This document shows, one piece after another, positions 38,913 through 48,870 of a stretch of 64,000 nucleotides of DNA. Origin of the DNA: Paraburkholderia sp. BCC1885. Its GTDB lineage: Bacteria > Pseudomonadota > Gammaproteobacteria > Burkholderiales > Burkholderiaceae. The stretch lies in NCBI RefSeq assembly GCF_900996235.1, contig NZ_CAAJGM010000111.1, positions 310,001 through 374,000 of the forward strand, written 5' to 3'. Every line of letters starts with the position of its first letter. The stretch's first letter is position 1. The notes under the pieces were generated by a model. The model did no database searches, had not been told where the DNA came from, and worked only from the letters and a program-made list of their open reading frames with translations. The translations under genes and the position numbers were made by a program.

Positions 38913-39821
38913 ATGGCAAAGATCGGTTTTATCGGCCTCGGCATCATGGGCGCGCACATGGCGCGCAACCTCGTCAAGGGCGGCCACGCGCTGTTCGTCA
39001 ACGGCGCGTATCCGGTGCCGGAAGATCTCGGCAAGATCACCACGGTGGTCGCGAATTCGACGGCCGTGGCGCAAGCCGCCGACATCGTCATCATCATGGT
39101 GCCGGACACGCCGGACGTCGCCAACGTGCTGTTCGCGGACGACGGCGTCGCCAACGGTCTCACCAAAGGCAAGCTGGTGATCGACATGAGTTCGATCTCT
39201 CCGCTCGACACGCAAGCCTTCGCGAAGAAGATCAACGCGCTCGGCGCGGATTATCTCGACGCGCCGGTTTCGGGCGGCGAAGTCGGCGCGCGTGAAGCGT
39301 CGCTGACGATCATGGTCGGCGGGCCGGAAAAGTCCTTCGCACTCGCGAGGCCGCTGTTCGAACTGATGGGCAAGAACATCTCGCTGATCGGCGAAAACGG
39401 CGCGGGTCAAACCTGCAAGGTGGCGAACCAGATCATCGTCGCGCTGAATATCGAAGCGGTGGCCGAGGCGCTGCTGTTCGCCGCGCGTTCGGGCGCGGAT
39501 CCGGAGCGCGTGCGCAAGGCCCTGATGGGCGGCTTTGCGTCGTCGCGGATTCTCGAAGTTCATGGCGAACGTATGACGAAGCGCACCTTCGATCCGGGCT
39601 TCCGTATCGAACTGCATCAGAAGGATCTGAACCTCGCGCTCGACGGCGCCCGCAAGCTGGGCATCGCCCTGCCGCACACGGCGAGCGCGCAGCAACTGTT
39701 CAGCGTCTGCGCGGCGAACGGCGGCGCGAAGTGGGATCACTCCGCGATGGTGCGCGCGCTGGAGATCATGGCGAATTTCGAAGTCGCGCAGGCGCCGGGC
39801 AAGGAAGCGAAAGCGGCTTGA
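38913..39821 (+). CDS. glxR: 2-hydroxy-3-oxopropionate (tartronate semialdehyde) reductase
   Basis: 302 residues; reduces tartronate semialdehyde to D-glycerate with NAD(P)H. Belongs to the beta-hydroxyacid dehydrogenases: GFIGLGIMGAHMARNL at the N terminus, DAPVSGGEVGA in the middle and the catalytic Lys in GQTCKVANQI. Closes the gcl-hyi-glxR set (84 bp after hyi). No glycerate kinase gene follows here, unlike in some relatives. Confidence 0.96.
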   Translation: MAKIGFIGLGIMGAHMARNLVKGGHALFVNGAYPVPEDLGKITTVVANSTAVAQAADIVIIMVPDTPDVANVLFADDGVANGLTKGKLVIDMSSISPLDTQAFAKKINALGADYLDAPVSGGEVGAREASLTIMVGGPEKSFALARPLFELMGKNISLIGENGAGQTCKVANQIIVALNIEAVAEALLFAARSGADPERVRKALMGGFASSRILEVHGERMTKRTFDPGFRIELHQKDLNLALDGARKLGIALPHTASAQQLFSVCAANGGAKWDHSAMVRALEIMANFEVAQAPGKEAKAA

Positions 39822-40138
39822 GGCAATTGCGCAAGAATGCTGAACGGCCCCGATTTTGCCTGTCGGATAGCCATAGATTCGGTGAGGAGTTCAGCAGCAG
39901 CAACAGCGGATGGCGTGCGCGTCACGGCATCCGGCAGGTGGGGCGTCCGGTGCGGTGCGCGGCAAGCGTGGCGTATCGGACAAATCGTGCCGCTCTGGGC
40001 TGAGAGCGGCAAGTGGGGTCCGCAGCGGCACCCGGCGGCGGCGGGGAAGCCTTGGTCGGTCAGACGTCGTGGTCGGGTGTCCGGCTGTCGGATTTCGCGG
40101 TTGTATGTCTTGCTACTTTTCGCTGACGGCGATCGGGC
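39822..40138. other. Intergenic region glxR / asparaginase
   Basis: 317 bp between converging genes. I see no convincing gene, terminator with T-run, or repeat; short frames here lack ribosome-binding sites. Confidence 0.5.
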
Positions 40139-41176
40139 TCAGTATTTGTCGAAGATCGTCTGCAGCGCCACCGCTCCGGTAGCGCCGGCCGCGAGCGCCA
40201 GCATCAGCAGCACGCGCGCCTTGTAGGGATTGAGCGAGCCGGCGCTGACAAAGCCGAGCACGTCGTCCGCTGCGGCGCCATTGCGCATCACATGGCCTGA
40301 TCCCACCCGCGACGATCGCACCACCGCCACGCCCTGGGTCGCGGCGTCGGCGAGCGCCTGCTGTATCGAGGCATGGATCGAGCCGTTACCCGTTCCCGCC
40401 ACCACGATACCGCGCACGCCCGCGGCCACCAGCGCATCCACGCCGAGCCGCGAAGCGCCCGCATAGCTCGTGACGATCTCGACATTCGGCCAGTTGGCGC
40501 CGATCACAAATTCCGTCGCGACCGTATGCGCACGCACGACCTTGCGCTGGAACTCGACACGCCCATCCTGCACCCAGCCAAGCGCGCCGATTTCCGGCGA
40601 CTGAAACGCATCGACCGCATACGTGCTGGTCTTGACCACGTCGCGCGCGCTATGGATGCGGTTGTTGAAGGCGACCAGCACGCCCTGCCCGTGCGCCGCC
40701 GCGCTTGCCGCGACCGTCACCGCATTGAGCAGATTCAGCGGACCATCGGCGGAAAGCGCGGAGGCCGGCCGCATCGCCGCGGTCAGCACCACCGGCTTGG
40801 TCCCTTTGACGGTCAGATGCAGCAGGTAAGCGGTTTCTTCGAGCGTATCGGTGCCGTGCGTGATCACCACGCCGTCGATGTCGTCGCTGGCCAGCAGCAC
40901 GTTGATGCGTTGCGCGAGCGTGGTCCATAGCGCGAGCGCCATGTCCTTGCTGTCGACGCCGGCAATCTGCTCGGGCCGGATCTGCGCGACGCCCGACAAA
41001 GCGGGCACCGCTTCGAGCAGGCGCTCGACGCCCACCACGCCGGCCTGATAACCGGAGGTGTTGGTGACATCGGCGGCGGAGCCGGCAATCGTGCCGCCCG
41101 TCGCCAGCACGGCGATGCGCGGCAATGCACCTGAAGCGGACGCCGCCGCGGACGTGGAAGAAGTGGAAGTATTCAT
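40139..41176 (-). CDS. Type II-like L-asparaginase
   Basis: 345 residues from ATG 41176; an open frame continues far upstream but overlaps nothing sensible. Hydrolyses asparagine to aspartate and ammonia. Both active-site threonines are seen, in LATGGTIAGS and HGTDTLEETAY, and the flexible N-terminal loop is present. The first ~20 residues are Ser/Thr/Ala-rich without a clear hydrophobic signal core, so export is uncertain. Stands alone beside the sulfate genes on the same strand. Confidence 0.94.
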   Translation of the reverse strand: MNTSTSSTSAAASASGALPRIAVLATGGTIAGSAADVTNTSGYQAGVVGVERLLEAVPALSGVAQIRPEQIAGVDSKDMALALWTTLAQRINVLLASDDIDGVVITHGTDTLEETAYLLHLTVKGTKPVVLTAAMRPASALSADGPLNLLNAVTVAASAAAHGQGVLVAFNNRIHSARDVVKTSTYAVDAFQSPEIGALGWVQDGRVEFQRKVVRAHTVATEFVIGANWPNVEIVTSYAGASRLGVDALVAAGVRGIVVAGTGNGSIHASIQQALADAATQGVAVVRSSRVGSGHVMRNGAAADDVLGFVSAGSLNPYKARVLLMLALAAGATGAVALQTIFDKY

Positions 41177-41313
41177 GGCGGCGATTGTAAGCGATGCGCC
41201 GCTCGCCGCCACGCCGCCAACGCCGCCAGGCGAGAATGGCTGCCCCTGCAAGAAGCATGACGGGACATCACGCGAGCCGAGGCGCGTCCGTGCGCGCCCG
41301 GTGCCGCAGCAAA

Positions 41314-42240
41314 TCAATCCACCGCGCGCAACTGCGCGGCAATCTCCGCTTCTTTCAGTTGCGGCGCGAACATCTCCAGCAGCCGATATGCGTAAGCCCG
41401 CAAAAACGCGCCCTTGCGCAAGCCGACGCGCGTCGTGCTGGCCTCGAACAGATGCTGCGTATCGAGCGCGACCAGTTCCGTATCGCGCTTCGGATCGTAG
41501 GCCATGGCCGCCACCACGCCAATACCCATGCCGAGTTCGACGTAAGTCTTGATCACGTCCGCGTCGATGGCGGTCAGCACGACGTCGGGCAGCGCGCCGG
41601 CTTTCGCGAAGGCCTGGTCGATATGCGAGCGGCCGGTGAAATCCTGGTCGTATGTGACGATCGGAAATTCGGCGATCTCGTCGAGCGTCAGATTGGGACG
41701 CCCCACCAGCGGATGCCCCTTCGGCACCACCACGATGTGATGCCACGAATAGCACGGGAACGTGACGATATCCGGGAAGCGGTCGAGTGCTTCCGTGGAG
41801 ATGCCGATATCCGCCTCGCCATTGATGATCATCTGCGCGATCTGCTGCGGACTGCCCTGGCGCAGCGCCAGATGGACCTTCGGAAATACTTCGGTAAACT
41901 GACGGATCACCTTGGGCAGCGCGTAGCGCGCCTGGGTGTGGGTGGTCGCCACGACCAGGTGGCCGCTGTCCTGATCCGCATACTGGCGGGCCACGCGGCG
42001 CAAGTTTTCCGCGTCGAGCAGCATCCGCTCGATCAACTGGTGCACGGCCTTACCCGGCTCGGTCAGCCCCGTCAGGCGCTTGCCGCGCCGGATGAAGATG
42101 TCCACGCCGAGTTCGTCCTCGAGGTCCTTGATCTGTTTCGACACGCCCGACTGCGACGTATACAGCACGTTCGCCACCTCGGTCAGGTTCATGTTCTGGC
42201 GCACGGCCTCGCGCACAAAGCGCAGTTGCTGGAAGTTCAT
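41314..42240 (-). CDS. cysB: CysB-family LysR regulator of sulfur assimilation
   Basis: 308 residues. N-terminal helix-turn-helix (MNFQQLRFVREAVRQNMNLT, TSQSGVSKQIKDLEDELGV) and a ligand domain with TTHTQARYALP, the inducer-binding stretch of CysB/Cbl proteins that senses O-acetylserine and/or sulfate. It is the last gene of sbp-cysT-cysW-cysA-cysB, 59 bp after cysA, so it likely controls its own operon. CysB and Cbl/SsuR types are hard to tell apart by eye; the position favours CysB. Confidence 0.93.
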   Translation of the reverse strand: MNFQQLRFVREAVRQNMNLTEVANVLYTSQSGVSKQIKDLEDELGVDIFIRRGKRLTGLTEPGKAVHQLIERMLLDAENLRRVARQYADQDSGHLVVATTHTQARYALPKVIRQFTEVFPKVHLALRQGSPQQIAQMIINGEADIGISTEALDRFPDIVTFPCYSWHHIVVVPKGHPLVGRPNLTLDEIAEFPIVTYDQDFTGRSHIDQAFAKAGALPDVVLTAIDADVIKTYVELGMGIGVVAAMAYDPKRDTELVALDTQHLFEASTTRVGLRKGAFLRAYAYRLLEMFAPQLKEAEIAAQLRAVD

Positions 42241-42299
42241 CAGTGTGTCTCCGGTTCAGCCAGAGTTAAGTTATTCAAATAGAGGTTAAACCGGCTCTC

Positions 42300-43358
42300 T
42301 CAATGCGCCGGAAAGACGCGCAAGGCGCGCGGCACCGCCGTCACGCCATCGCCCACCGCGAGTTGCAGCGCGCGCCACGCCTCGCGATCCAGTTCCGCTT
42401 CGAGCACGTGACCCTCGCGCCCGGCGAGTTCGACGCGCACCGAACCGCCTAGCGTCACCACCCGCCGCACGTCGACCACGATGCCGTCGCGATGCCCCGC
42501 GGCCTGCGGATAAAGCTGCAGATCATGCGGACGCACATACGCGAACGCCGGACCTTCGAAACCGGCATCGGCGGCGACCGGCAACGCCGCGCCGTCGACC
42601 ACGAAACCATGCCGATCCACCTGGCCGCGCAGCCGGTTGGCCGCGCCGAGAAACTCGTAGACAAACGAGGTCTGCGGATGATCGTACACGTCCTGCGGGC
42701 TGCCCACCTGCTCCACATGGCCGCGATTCAGCACGACGATCCGGTCGGCCACTTCCAGCGCTTCTTCCTGGTCGTGCGTGACGAAGATGGTCGAGATATG
42801 CAGATCGTCGTGCAGACGGCGCAGCCAGCTACGCAGTTCCTTGCGGACCTTGGCGTCGAGCGCGCCGAACGGTTCGTCGAGCAGCAACACTTTCGGCTCG
42901 ACGGCGAGCGCGCGCGCCAGGGCGATCCGTTGCCGCTGGCCGCCCGAGAGTTCCGAGGGATAGCGCTGCGCCAGCCAGTCCAGTTGCACGAGCTTGAGCA
43001 ACTCATGCACTTTCTCGCGGATCACCGCCTCCGACGGCCGCTCCTTGCGCGGTTTCACGCGCAGGCCGAAGGCCACATTTTCGAACACGGTCATATGGCG
43101 GAACAGCGCGTAATGCTGGAACACGAAACCGACCTGGCGCTCGCGCGCGCCGACCGTGGCGACGTCCTGCCCCTGCAGCACGACCTGGCCCGAGTCCGCA
43201 TATTCGAGGCCGGCGATCACACGCAGCAGCGTGGTCTTGCCGCAACCCGACGGCCCGAGCAGCGCAACCAGTTCGCCCGGCGGAAAATCGAGCGAGACGT
43301 TGTCGAGCGCGGTGAAATCGCCAAAGCGCTTCTGCAGGTTACGAACGGTGATACCCAT
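42300..43358 (-). CDS. cysA: Sulfate/thiosulfate ABC transporter ATP-binding protein
   Basis: 352 residues. Full ABC ATPase with Walker A GPSGCGKT, signature [15 protein letters not shown], Walker [13 protein letters not shown] and switch His in [12 protein letters not shown]-terminal TOBE-like domain (from ~235) suits CysA-type regulation. Energises the CysT-CysW permease; 12 bp after cysW. Confidence 0.97.
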   Translation of the reverse strand: MGITVRNLQKRFGDFTALDNVSLDFPPGELVALLGPSGCGKTTLLRVIAGLEYADSGQVVLQGQDVATVGARERQVGFVFQHYALFRHMTVFENVAFGLRVKPRKERPSEAVIREKVHELLKLVQLDWLAQRYPSELSGGQRQRIALARALAVEPKVLLLDEPFGALDAKVRKELRSWLRRLHDDLHISTIFVTHDQEEALEVADRIVVLNRGHVEQVGSPQDVYDHPQTSFVYEFLGAANRLRGQVDRHGFVVDGAALPVAADAGFEGPAFAYVRPHDLQLYPQAAGHRDGIVVDVRRVVTLGGSVRVELAGREGHVLEAELDREAWRALQLAVGDGVTAVPRALRVFPAH

Positions 43359-43370
43359 GAAAGACTCCGC

Positions 43371-44348
43371 TTATTGGACCGGGTGCTGCGTCGACGCAAG
43401 CGTCGCTGACGACGGCGAAACGGTGGGGCCGGCGTGCGCGGGCACATCGCGCGCGGCCGCCAGTTCCGCCGACATATGACGCTCGGCAAGCAGCTTGAGG
43501 CCCAGCGTCACGAGCGCGAGCAAGGCCAGCAATGACGCCACGGCAAACGCCGCCGAGAAGTTGTATTCGTTGTAGAGGATTTCGACGTGCAGCGGGATCG
43601 TATCGGTCTGGCCGCGAATATGGCCCGACACCACCGACACCGCGCCGAACTCGCCCATGGCGCGCGCGTTGCACAGAATCACGCCGTACAGCAGACCCCA
43701 CTTGACGTTCGGCAGCGTGACGCGGCGGAAGGTCTGCCAGCCGGACGCGCCGAGCACGTGGGCGGCTTCCTCTTCGTCGTTGCCTTGCGCCTGCATCAGC
43801 GGAATCAGTTCGCGGGCGACGAACGGAAACGTCACGAAAATGGTGGCGAGGACGATGCCCGGCACGGCGAAGATGATCTGCACGTTGTGATCTTCCAGCC
43901 ACGGACCGAACCAGCCCTGCGCGCCGAACAGCAGCACATAGACGAGACCGGACACCACCGGCGAGACCGAGAAAGGCAGGTCGATCAGCGTCGTCAACAG
44001 CGCCTTGCCCTTGAATTCGAACTTCGCGATACACCATGAAGCGGCGAGGCCGAACACCAGATTCAGCGGCACAGCGATGGCGGCGGTCAGCAGCGTCAGC
44101 TTGATGGCGGAGACGGCGTCGGGATCCGCGAGTGCGTCCAGATAGAAGCCTACGCCCTTGCTCAAGGCCTGATAAAACACCGCGACGAGCGGCACCACCA
44201 GGAACAGCGCCAGAAACAGCAGCGCGATGCCGGTCAGCACCCAGCGCACGAGGCGCGGTTCCGTCACCGGATCGGCACGGCGCGCGACATTCGCCGCGGC
44301 GCGCTGGACGGGCGGCAACGGCGGCAGCGCGGCGGAGTCGTGGCTCAT
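43371..44348 (-). CDS. cysW: Sulfate ABC transporter permease CysW
   Basis: 325 residues from ATG 44348, whose first bases overlap the cysT stop (ATGA). Inner-membrane permease with six helices and the coupling motif [19 protein letters not shown] (EAA loop). An N-terminal cytoplasmic stretch of ~30 residues and a C-terminal Ala/Ser-rich tail extend beyond the core. Confidence 0.97.
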   Translation of the reverse strand: MSHDSAALPPLPPVQRAAANVARRADPVTEPRLVRWVLTGIALLFLALFLVVPLVAVFYQALSKGVGFYLDALADPDAVSAIKLTLLTAAIAVPLNLVFGLAASWCIAKFEFKGKALLTTLIDLPFSVSPVVSGLVYVLLFGAQGWFGPWLEDHNVQIIFAVPGIVLATIFVTFPFVARELIPLMQAQGNDEEEAAHVLGASGWQTFRRVTLPNVKWGLLYGVILCNARAMGEFGAVSVVSGHIRGQTDTIPLHVEILYNEYNFSAAFAVASLLALLALVTLGLKLLAERHMSAELAAARDVPAHAGPTVSPSSATLASTQHPVQ

Positions 44349-45253
44349 TGCAGACCTCCGGGCGTGCCGGGGGCGAGGCTCGCCGCACTCGCCGCAGGCA
44401 GCGCCGGCGCTGCCGCGCCGCGGCGCGTGCGCCGTTGCAGATACCACTGCAGCGTGTTGATCAGGAGCAGCATGAGGAAGGACACCACCAGCATCACCAC
44501 GGCGAGCGCCGTCGCGCCGGCATAGTCGTACTGTTCGAGCTTGGTGATGATCAGGAGCGACGTGATCTCGGACTTCATCGGCACATTGCCGGCAATGAAG
44601 ATCACCGAACCGTATTCGCCCAGCGCCCGCGCGAACGCCAGCGCAAACCCGGTCAGCAGCGCCGGCAGCACGGCGGGCAACACCACGCGGCGAAACGTCA
44701 GCCAGCGCGATGCGCCGAGGCAGGCGGCCGCCTCTTCCTGCTCGCGCTCGAATTCTTCGAGCACCGGTTGCACGGTGCGCACCACGAACGGCAGCCCGAT
44801 GAAGGTCAACGCCACCAGCACGCCCGCGGGCGTAAACGCAATCTTGATGCCGAGCGGCGCGAGAAACTGGCCGATCCAGCCATTGCCTGCATAGACCGCC
44901 GCGAGCGAAATACCCGCCACCGAGGTAGGCAACGCGAACGGCAGATCGACCACGGCGTCCACCAGACGCTTGAACGGGAACGAATAGCGCACCAGCACCC
45001 ACGCCACCAGAAAACCGAACACCGCGTTGATCAGCGCGCCGCCGAGCGCGGAGAAAAAGGTCAGCCGGTACGAGGCCAGCACGCGCGGCGAAGCGACGGC
45101 ACGCACGAACTGGCTCCAGTCGAGCGAGGCCGTCTTGAGAAAGGTCGCCGCGAGCGGAATCAGCACCACGAGGCTCAGATACGCCACCGTGATGCCGAGT
45201 GTCAGGCCGAAGCCGGGTAACGCGCTCGGCTTGCGGAAGGTCAACGTGGTCAT
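44345..45253 (-). CDS. cysT: Sulfate ABC transporter permease CysT
   Basis: 302 residues from ATG 45253 ([16 protein letters not shown]). Polytopic partner of CysW; the EAA loop reads [16 protein letters not shown] and the family block [13 protein letters not shown] is present. Starts 49 bp after sbp. The C-terminal 30 residues are Ala-rich and probably flexible. Confidence 0.97.
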   Translation of the reverse strand: MTTLTFRKPSALPGFGLTLGITVAYLSLVVLIPLAATFLKTASLDWSQFVRAVASPRVLASYRLTFFSALGGALINAVFGFLVAWVLVRYSFPFKRLVDAVVDLPFALPTSVAGISLAAVYAGNGWIGQFLAPLGIKIAFTPAGVLVALTFIGLPFVVRTVQPVLEEFEREQEEAAACLGASRWLTFRRVVLPAVLPALLTGFALAFARALGEYGSVIFIAGNVPMKSEITSLLIITKLEQYDYAGATALAVVMLVVSFLMLLLINTLQWYLQRRTRRGAAAPALPAASAASLAPGTPGGLQ

Positions 45254-45302
45254 GCTGGATGCTCTTTCAGGGTGAAAACCTCGGCATTGCGCCCGCCAGG
45301 CG

Positions 45303-46343
45303 TCACTGCGGCGAGTAGATCGAATCGAACACGCCGCCATCCGCGAAGTGGGTCTTCTGCGCATTCGCCCAGCCGCCGAAGGTGTCGTCCACCGTGTACA
45401 GCTTCAGCTTCGGAAACTTCGCGGTGAGCGCGGCCGGCACCTTGTCCGAACGCGGACGGTAGAAGTTCTCCGCGGCGATTTCCTGGCCCTGCTCGCTATA
45501 CAGGAAGTTCAGATAGGCCTCGGCGAGCTTGCGCGTGCCGTGCCTGTCCACCACCTTGTCAACCACCGACACGGGCGGCTCGGCCAGAATGCTCACCGAC
45601 GGCACCACGATCTCGAACTTGTCGGGACCGAATTCCTTCAGCGACAGGAAGGCTTCGTTTTCCCACGCAATCAGCACGTCGCCGATACCGCGTTGCACGA
45701 AGCTGGTGGTCGCGCCGCGCGCGCCCGAGTCGAGCACGCCGGCATTCTTATAGAGCTTCGAGACGAAATCCCTGGCCTTCTGGTCGTTGCCGCCCGGCTG
45801 ATGCTCCGCATAGGCCCACGCGGCCAGATAGTTCCAGCGCGCGCCGCCCGAGGTCTTCGGGTTCGGCGTGACGATCGAGACGCCCGGCTTCACCAGGTCG
45901 TCCCAGTCCTTGATGTGCTTCGGATTGCCCTTGCGCACGAGGAACACGATGGTCGAGGTGTACGGCGCGGCGTTGTCCGGCAGACGCTTTTGCCAGTTCT
46001 TGTCGACGATGCCCTTGCTGGCGAGCGCATCGATGTCGTAAGCGAGCGCCAGCGTGACGACGTCCGCCTGCAAGCCGTCCAGCACCGAGCGCGCCTGGGC
46101 GCCCGAGCCGCCGTGCGACTGCTTGAAGGTCACCGTCTCGCCGGTCTGCGCCTTCCATTGTTTGCCGAAGGCCTGGTTGACCTGCTGGTACAGCTCGCGG
46201 GTCGGGTCATAGGAAACGTTGAGCAGCGTGGGATCCGCTGCCGCCGCCTGGGCCGCAAGGCCGAGCGAGGCTGCGGCGCCGAGCGCCAGCACCGTAATGA
46301 ATTTTCTGGTCTTGCCTGCGAGCCCCGTGCCCTGAATGGTCAT
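45303..46343 (-). CDS. sbp: Periplasmic sulfate-binding protein
   Basis: 346 residues with a signal peptide ending near AAQAAAADP (about residue 36). The mature part opens [15 protein letters not shown] and includes [13 protein letters not shown], which holds sulfate through main-chain hydrogen bonds, and [15 protein letters not shown]. Delivers sulfate to CysTW-CysA. First gene of the operon, diverging from lexA. Confidence 0.96.
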   Translation of the reverse strand: MTIQGTGLAGKTRKFITVLALGAAASLGLAAQAAAADPTLLNVSYDPTRELYQQVNQAFGKQWKAQTGETVTFKQSHGGSGAQARSVLDGLQADVVTLALAYDIDALASKGIVDKNWQKRLPDNAAPYTSTIVFLVRKGNPKHIKDWDDLVKPGVSIVTPNPKTSGGARWNYLAAWAYAEHQPGGNDQKARDFVSKLYKNAGVLDSGARGATTSFVQRGIGDVLIAWENEAFLSLKEFGPDKFEIVVPSVSILAEPPVSVVDKVVDRHGTRKLAEAYLNFLYSEQGQEIAAENFYRPRSDKVPAALTAKFPKLKLYTVDDTFGGWANAQKTHFADGGVFDSIYSPQ

Positions 46344-46420
46344 CCACTTTCTCCGCGTCGTGGTTGCTGGGGACGAATTGCGTCCCGTGGTGTTGTGCCA
46401 AGTGGGGCTCAGTCTATCGA

Positions 46421-46475
46421 AGCGCTTTCATCATTAAAAATAATGTTTATTCATTCTTTAATACCTAAAAGTGGT
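46421..46475 (-). promoter_or_regulatory. AT-rich upstream region of sbp, possible CysB site and promoter
   Basis: A sharply AT-rich patch in the 291-bp sbp/lexA spacer, with TTAAT and AATAA words and a GATAGACT that could serve as -10 of sbp. CysB sites are AT-rich and poorly conserved, so this is only a likely location. Confidence 0.35.
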
Positions 46476-46591
46476 AATGACAGCCGGACAAGGAGCGGTG
46501 GCACGAAAACGGCTGTTTTGACGCCGCCAGATGGCGCTGCGGCGACACCCAAGGTCACGAACTTAAAGTAATGCTTGAATTGCGCCGAATA

Positions 46592-46627
46592 CTGTATAAA
46601 AATACAGTCACCTGTCTATCCATACAG
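46592..46627 (+). promoter_or_regulatory. Two LexA (SOS) boxes upstream of lexA
   Basis: CTGTATAAAAATACAG (46592-46607) and CTGTCTATCCATACAG (46612-46627) both fit CTGT-N8-ACAG exactly. Their centres are 20 bp apart, on the same face of the helix, and the second ends 8 bp before the start codon. They imply tight autorepression. Confidence 0.93.
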
Positions 46628-46634
46628 TGGCGCC

Positions 46635-47288
46635 ATGACCAAACTCACCGCACGACAGCAAGAGGTTTTCGATCTGATCCGCCGGGCAATCGAACGCACC
46701 GGTTTTCCGCCCACCCGCGCGGAGATCGCCGCCGAACTGGGCTTCAGCTCGGCCAACTCGGCAGAGGAGCACCTGCGGGCGCTGGCCCGCAAAGGCGTGA
46801 TCGAACTCGCCGCGGGCGCCTCGCGCGGCATCCGGCTGCTGCTGGCCGGTAATGACGACGCGCCGCATCAGTTCACGTTGCCGCACGCCAGCATCATGCA
46901 GTTGTCCCTGCCGCTAATCGGCCGGGTGGCCGCGGGTAGCCCAATCCTCGCGCAGGAACACATCTCGCAGCACTACGCCTGCGACCCGGCCCTGTTCTCG
47001 AGCAAGCCGGACTACCTGCTGAAGGTGCGTGGCCTGTCCATGCGGGACGCCGGCATTTTCGACGGCGACCTGCTGGCCGTACAGAAGAAAAGCGAGGCCA
47101 AGGACGGCCAGATCATCGTTGCGCGGCTGGGTGACGACGTCACCGTGAAGCGTCTCAAGCGGCGGCCGAATGGCATCGAGCTGATTGCCGAGAATCCCGA
47201 TTACGAAAACATCTTCGTTCAGGCCGGCAGTGCGGAGTTCGCACTGGAAGGCATCGCGGTGGGGCTGATCCGCCCCACCGAGTTCTGA
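46635..47288 (+). CDS. lexA: SOS repressor LexA
   Basis: 217 residues from ATG 46635. N-terminal winged helix ([37 protein letters not shown]) and C-terminal S24 protease domain with cleavage site Ala100-Gly101 and catalytic Ser135 and Lys172. RecA filaments trigger self-cleavage after DNA damage. Two LexA boxes lie just upstream. A longer TTG-started frame would run through the boxes and is rejected. Confidence 0.98.
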   Translation: MTKLTARQQEVFDLIRRAIERTGFPPTRAEIAAELGFSSANSAEEHLRALARKGVIELAAGASRGIRLLLAGNDDAPHQFTLPHASIMQLSLPLIGRVAAGSPILAQEHISQHYACDPALFSSKPDYLLKVRGLSMRDAGIFDGDLLAVQKKSEAKDGQIIVARLGDDVTVKRLKRRPNGIELIAENPDYENIFVQAGSAEFALEGIAVGLIRPTEF

Positions 47289-47327
47289 ACCCTGCCTCGC
47301 CCCTGAATAAAAAGCCTGGAGAGACTC

Positions 47328-47672
47328 ATGGAACGCCTTGCCCGCCTGTTGCCCTTCCGCCAGTTCGGTCGTCTGCGCCATCTGCGCAGCCTCGTGCCTT
47401 GCGCACCTATCGAGGCGTCCAGTGCCACGGCTTCGTTGTTCGACGTCGAAGCGCCGGGAACCGCCACCTTGCCGTCGGCGCTGCCGGCTTTCGCCCGGGT
47501 GTCGCTGAATTCCGGACTCAATACGGCCGAGCCGGCGCGGCGTGCGCCGGTGCGCGTCTACCACGGCCCGTCGCGCCTCATCATGGTCGGCACGGTGGAT
47601 GCGGTGTGCCGTATGATCGACCGCTGCATCGCTGAAGAGCGCGCGGGTGCGCAGAACGCGCTGTTCGAATAA
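47328..47672 (+). CDS. Unknown protein directly downstream of lexA
   Basis: 114 residues, 39 bp after lexA with GGAGAG before the ATG, so almost surely in the same SOS-controlled message. Opens with an Arg/Leu-rich amphipathic stretch and ends in VRVYHGPSRLIMVGTVDAVCRMIDRCIAEE. No domain recognised. In Pseudomonas the gene after lexA is sulA, a cell-division inhibitor; this protein is of similar size but shows no similarity I can see, so any shared role is conjecture. Confidence 0.7.
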   Translation: MERLARLLPFRQFGRLRHLRSLVPCAPIEASSATASLFDVEAPGTATLPSALPAFARVSLNSGLNTAEPARRAPVRVYHGPSRLIMVGTVDAVCRMIDRCIAEERAGAQNALFE

Positions 47673-47735
47673 GGGCACAAGCGTGGGGATCACGGGACGG
47701 TTGCGGGATCGTTTTCCCGCGGCTGCGGTCCGGCC

Positions 47736-48092
47736 TTGATTGGCCCCCTGGTGGACGCGTATGCAACGCCGGATGGCGTGGCCGCGCTGCTGAACGGCAT
47801 GCCGCCGCGCGGCGATCTCCGGCAGCGCCCGCCCGGCGCGCCGCAGAGCGCCGGTGGCAATGCACCGCCAGCAGGCGCCGCGAATCCAGCGCCAGCGCCC
47901 GCCCCGGCGGCCACTACGGCGGGAACCGCAGCGCCGCCGCAACCGCCCGAGACCACGGCCGGCTATCGCGGCATCAACGAATTCGCCGTGACGTACCAGC
48001 ATGGCGTCGGCGACGCGCGCTATGCCGCCATCTTGCGGCGCGAAGGGCTATTTACCTGGAAGCTGGCCGCCGTCGATCTGAACACAGACTGA
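47736..48092 (+). pseudogene. DUF2939-like gene fragment lacking its N terminus
   Basis: From a TTG at 47736, about 118 codons. DAYATPDGVAALLNG and the closing LRREGLFTWKLAAVDL resemble the C-terminal half of DUF2939 proteins, which normally begin with a membrane anchor and are nearly 200 residues. Here the anchor and first half are missing: an in-frame stop (47670-47672, that of the previous gene) closes the frame 22 codons upstream, and there is no ATG with a ribosome-binding site. A Pro/Ala-rich insert interrupts the middle. Most likely a decayed remnant. Confidence 0.5.
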
Positions 48093-48128
48093 AGCCGCGG
48101 ATTGACGGCGATTGGCGATGCCCCGCAG

Positions 48129-48599
48129 TCAGGCCGCGGCCGCCGCTTCCTGCTGCTCCTGCACCGACGAACACGCCACCAGGATGCTGCACGAGATCCG
48201 GTCGAGCAAAGGCGTATTGCCCGCGCCCATCCACCAGCGCGACAGGCCGGTGCGGCAGCGGTGACCCACGACCACGAGATCCACCTGCAGCTCGTTGGCG
48301 AGATTGGCGATTTCGTCGATCGGATGGCCGAACGCAAAGTGGCCTTGCGCGGTCACGCCACGCTCGGTGAGCCAGTCGACGCCTTCCTGGAGGATGTCGC
48401 GGGCCGTCTTTTCGAAGCTGCCGCAGGCCACATCGGTAAGGAGTCCGGCGCTTTGCGCGATGCTCGAGCGCATATCGACCACGGATAACAAATGCGTTTG
48501 CGCCTTCAGATCCAGCGCCAGATCCGCGCCGCAGCGCAGCGCCTTGCGGCCTTCGCGCGAGCCGTCGTAGCACAAGAGGATTTTCTGGTAGCTCGCCAT
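48129..48599 (-). CDS. Universal stress protein (UspA family)
   Basis: 156 residues. Opens YQKILLCYDGSREGRKAL, the usual Usp start, and ends with GHRCRTGLSRWWMGAGN then SILVAC. The ATP-binding glycine motif G-2x-G-9x-G-S/T is altered, so it may be a non-ATP-binding type. Cytoplasmic; induced by growth arrest in characterised members. Stand-alone, with a 271-bp upstream spacer shared with the ABC exporter genes. Confidence 0.9.
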   Translation of the reverse strand: MASYQKILLCYDGSREGRKALRCGADLALDLKAQTHLLSVVDMRSSIAQSAGLLTDVACGSFEKTARDILQEGVDWLTERGVTAQGHFAFGHPIDEIANLANELQVDLVVVGHRCRTGLSRWWMGAGNTPLLDRISCSILVACSSVQEQQEAAAAA

Positions 48600-48870
48600 C
48601 TCGTTCTCCCTGCCGCGTTAATCGCGGCCCTGTTCTGAATCATGGTGCGCCGCAATTCCGCTTGCAAGGGATGGAAAACGATAACTGCGCGATAACCCCG
48701 TACCAGCCAGGCGCTTAGTACATGACGCCCCATGACGCCCGCCGCGCCCATCACGCGGCAGCGCGGAACCGCGCACCCCGGCAGTGCACAGGCCGCCAAC
48801 AGCACGGCGCCAATGCCCTAGAATGGGCAGCCGTAGCGGCCGTTCACGTCTTTCGGAATCCCTGACGAAC

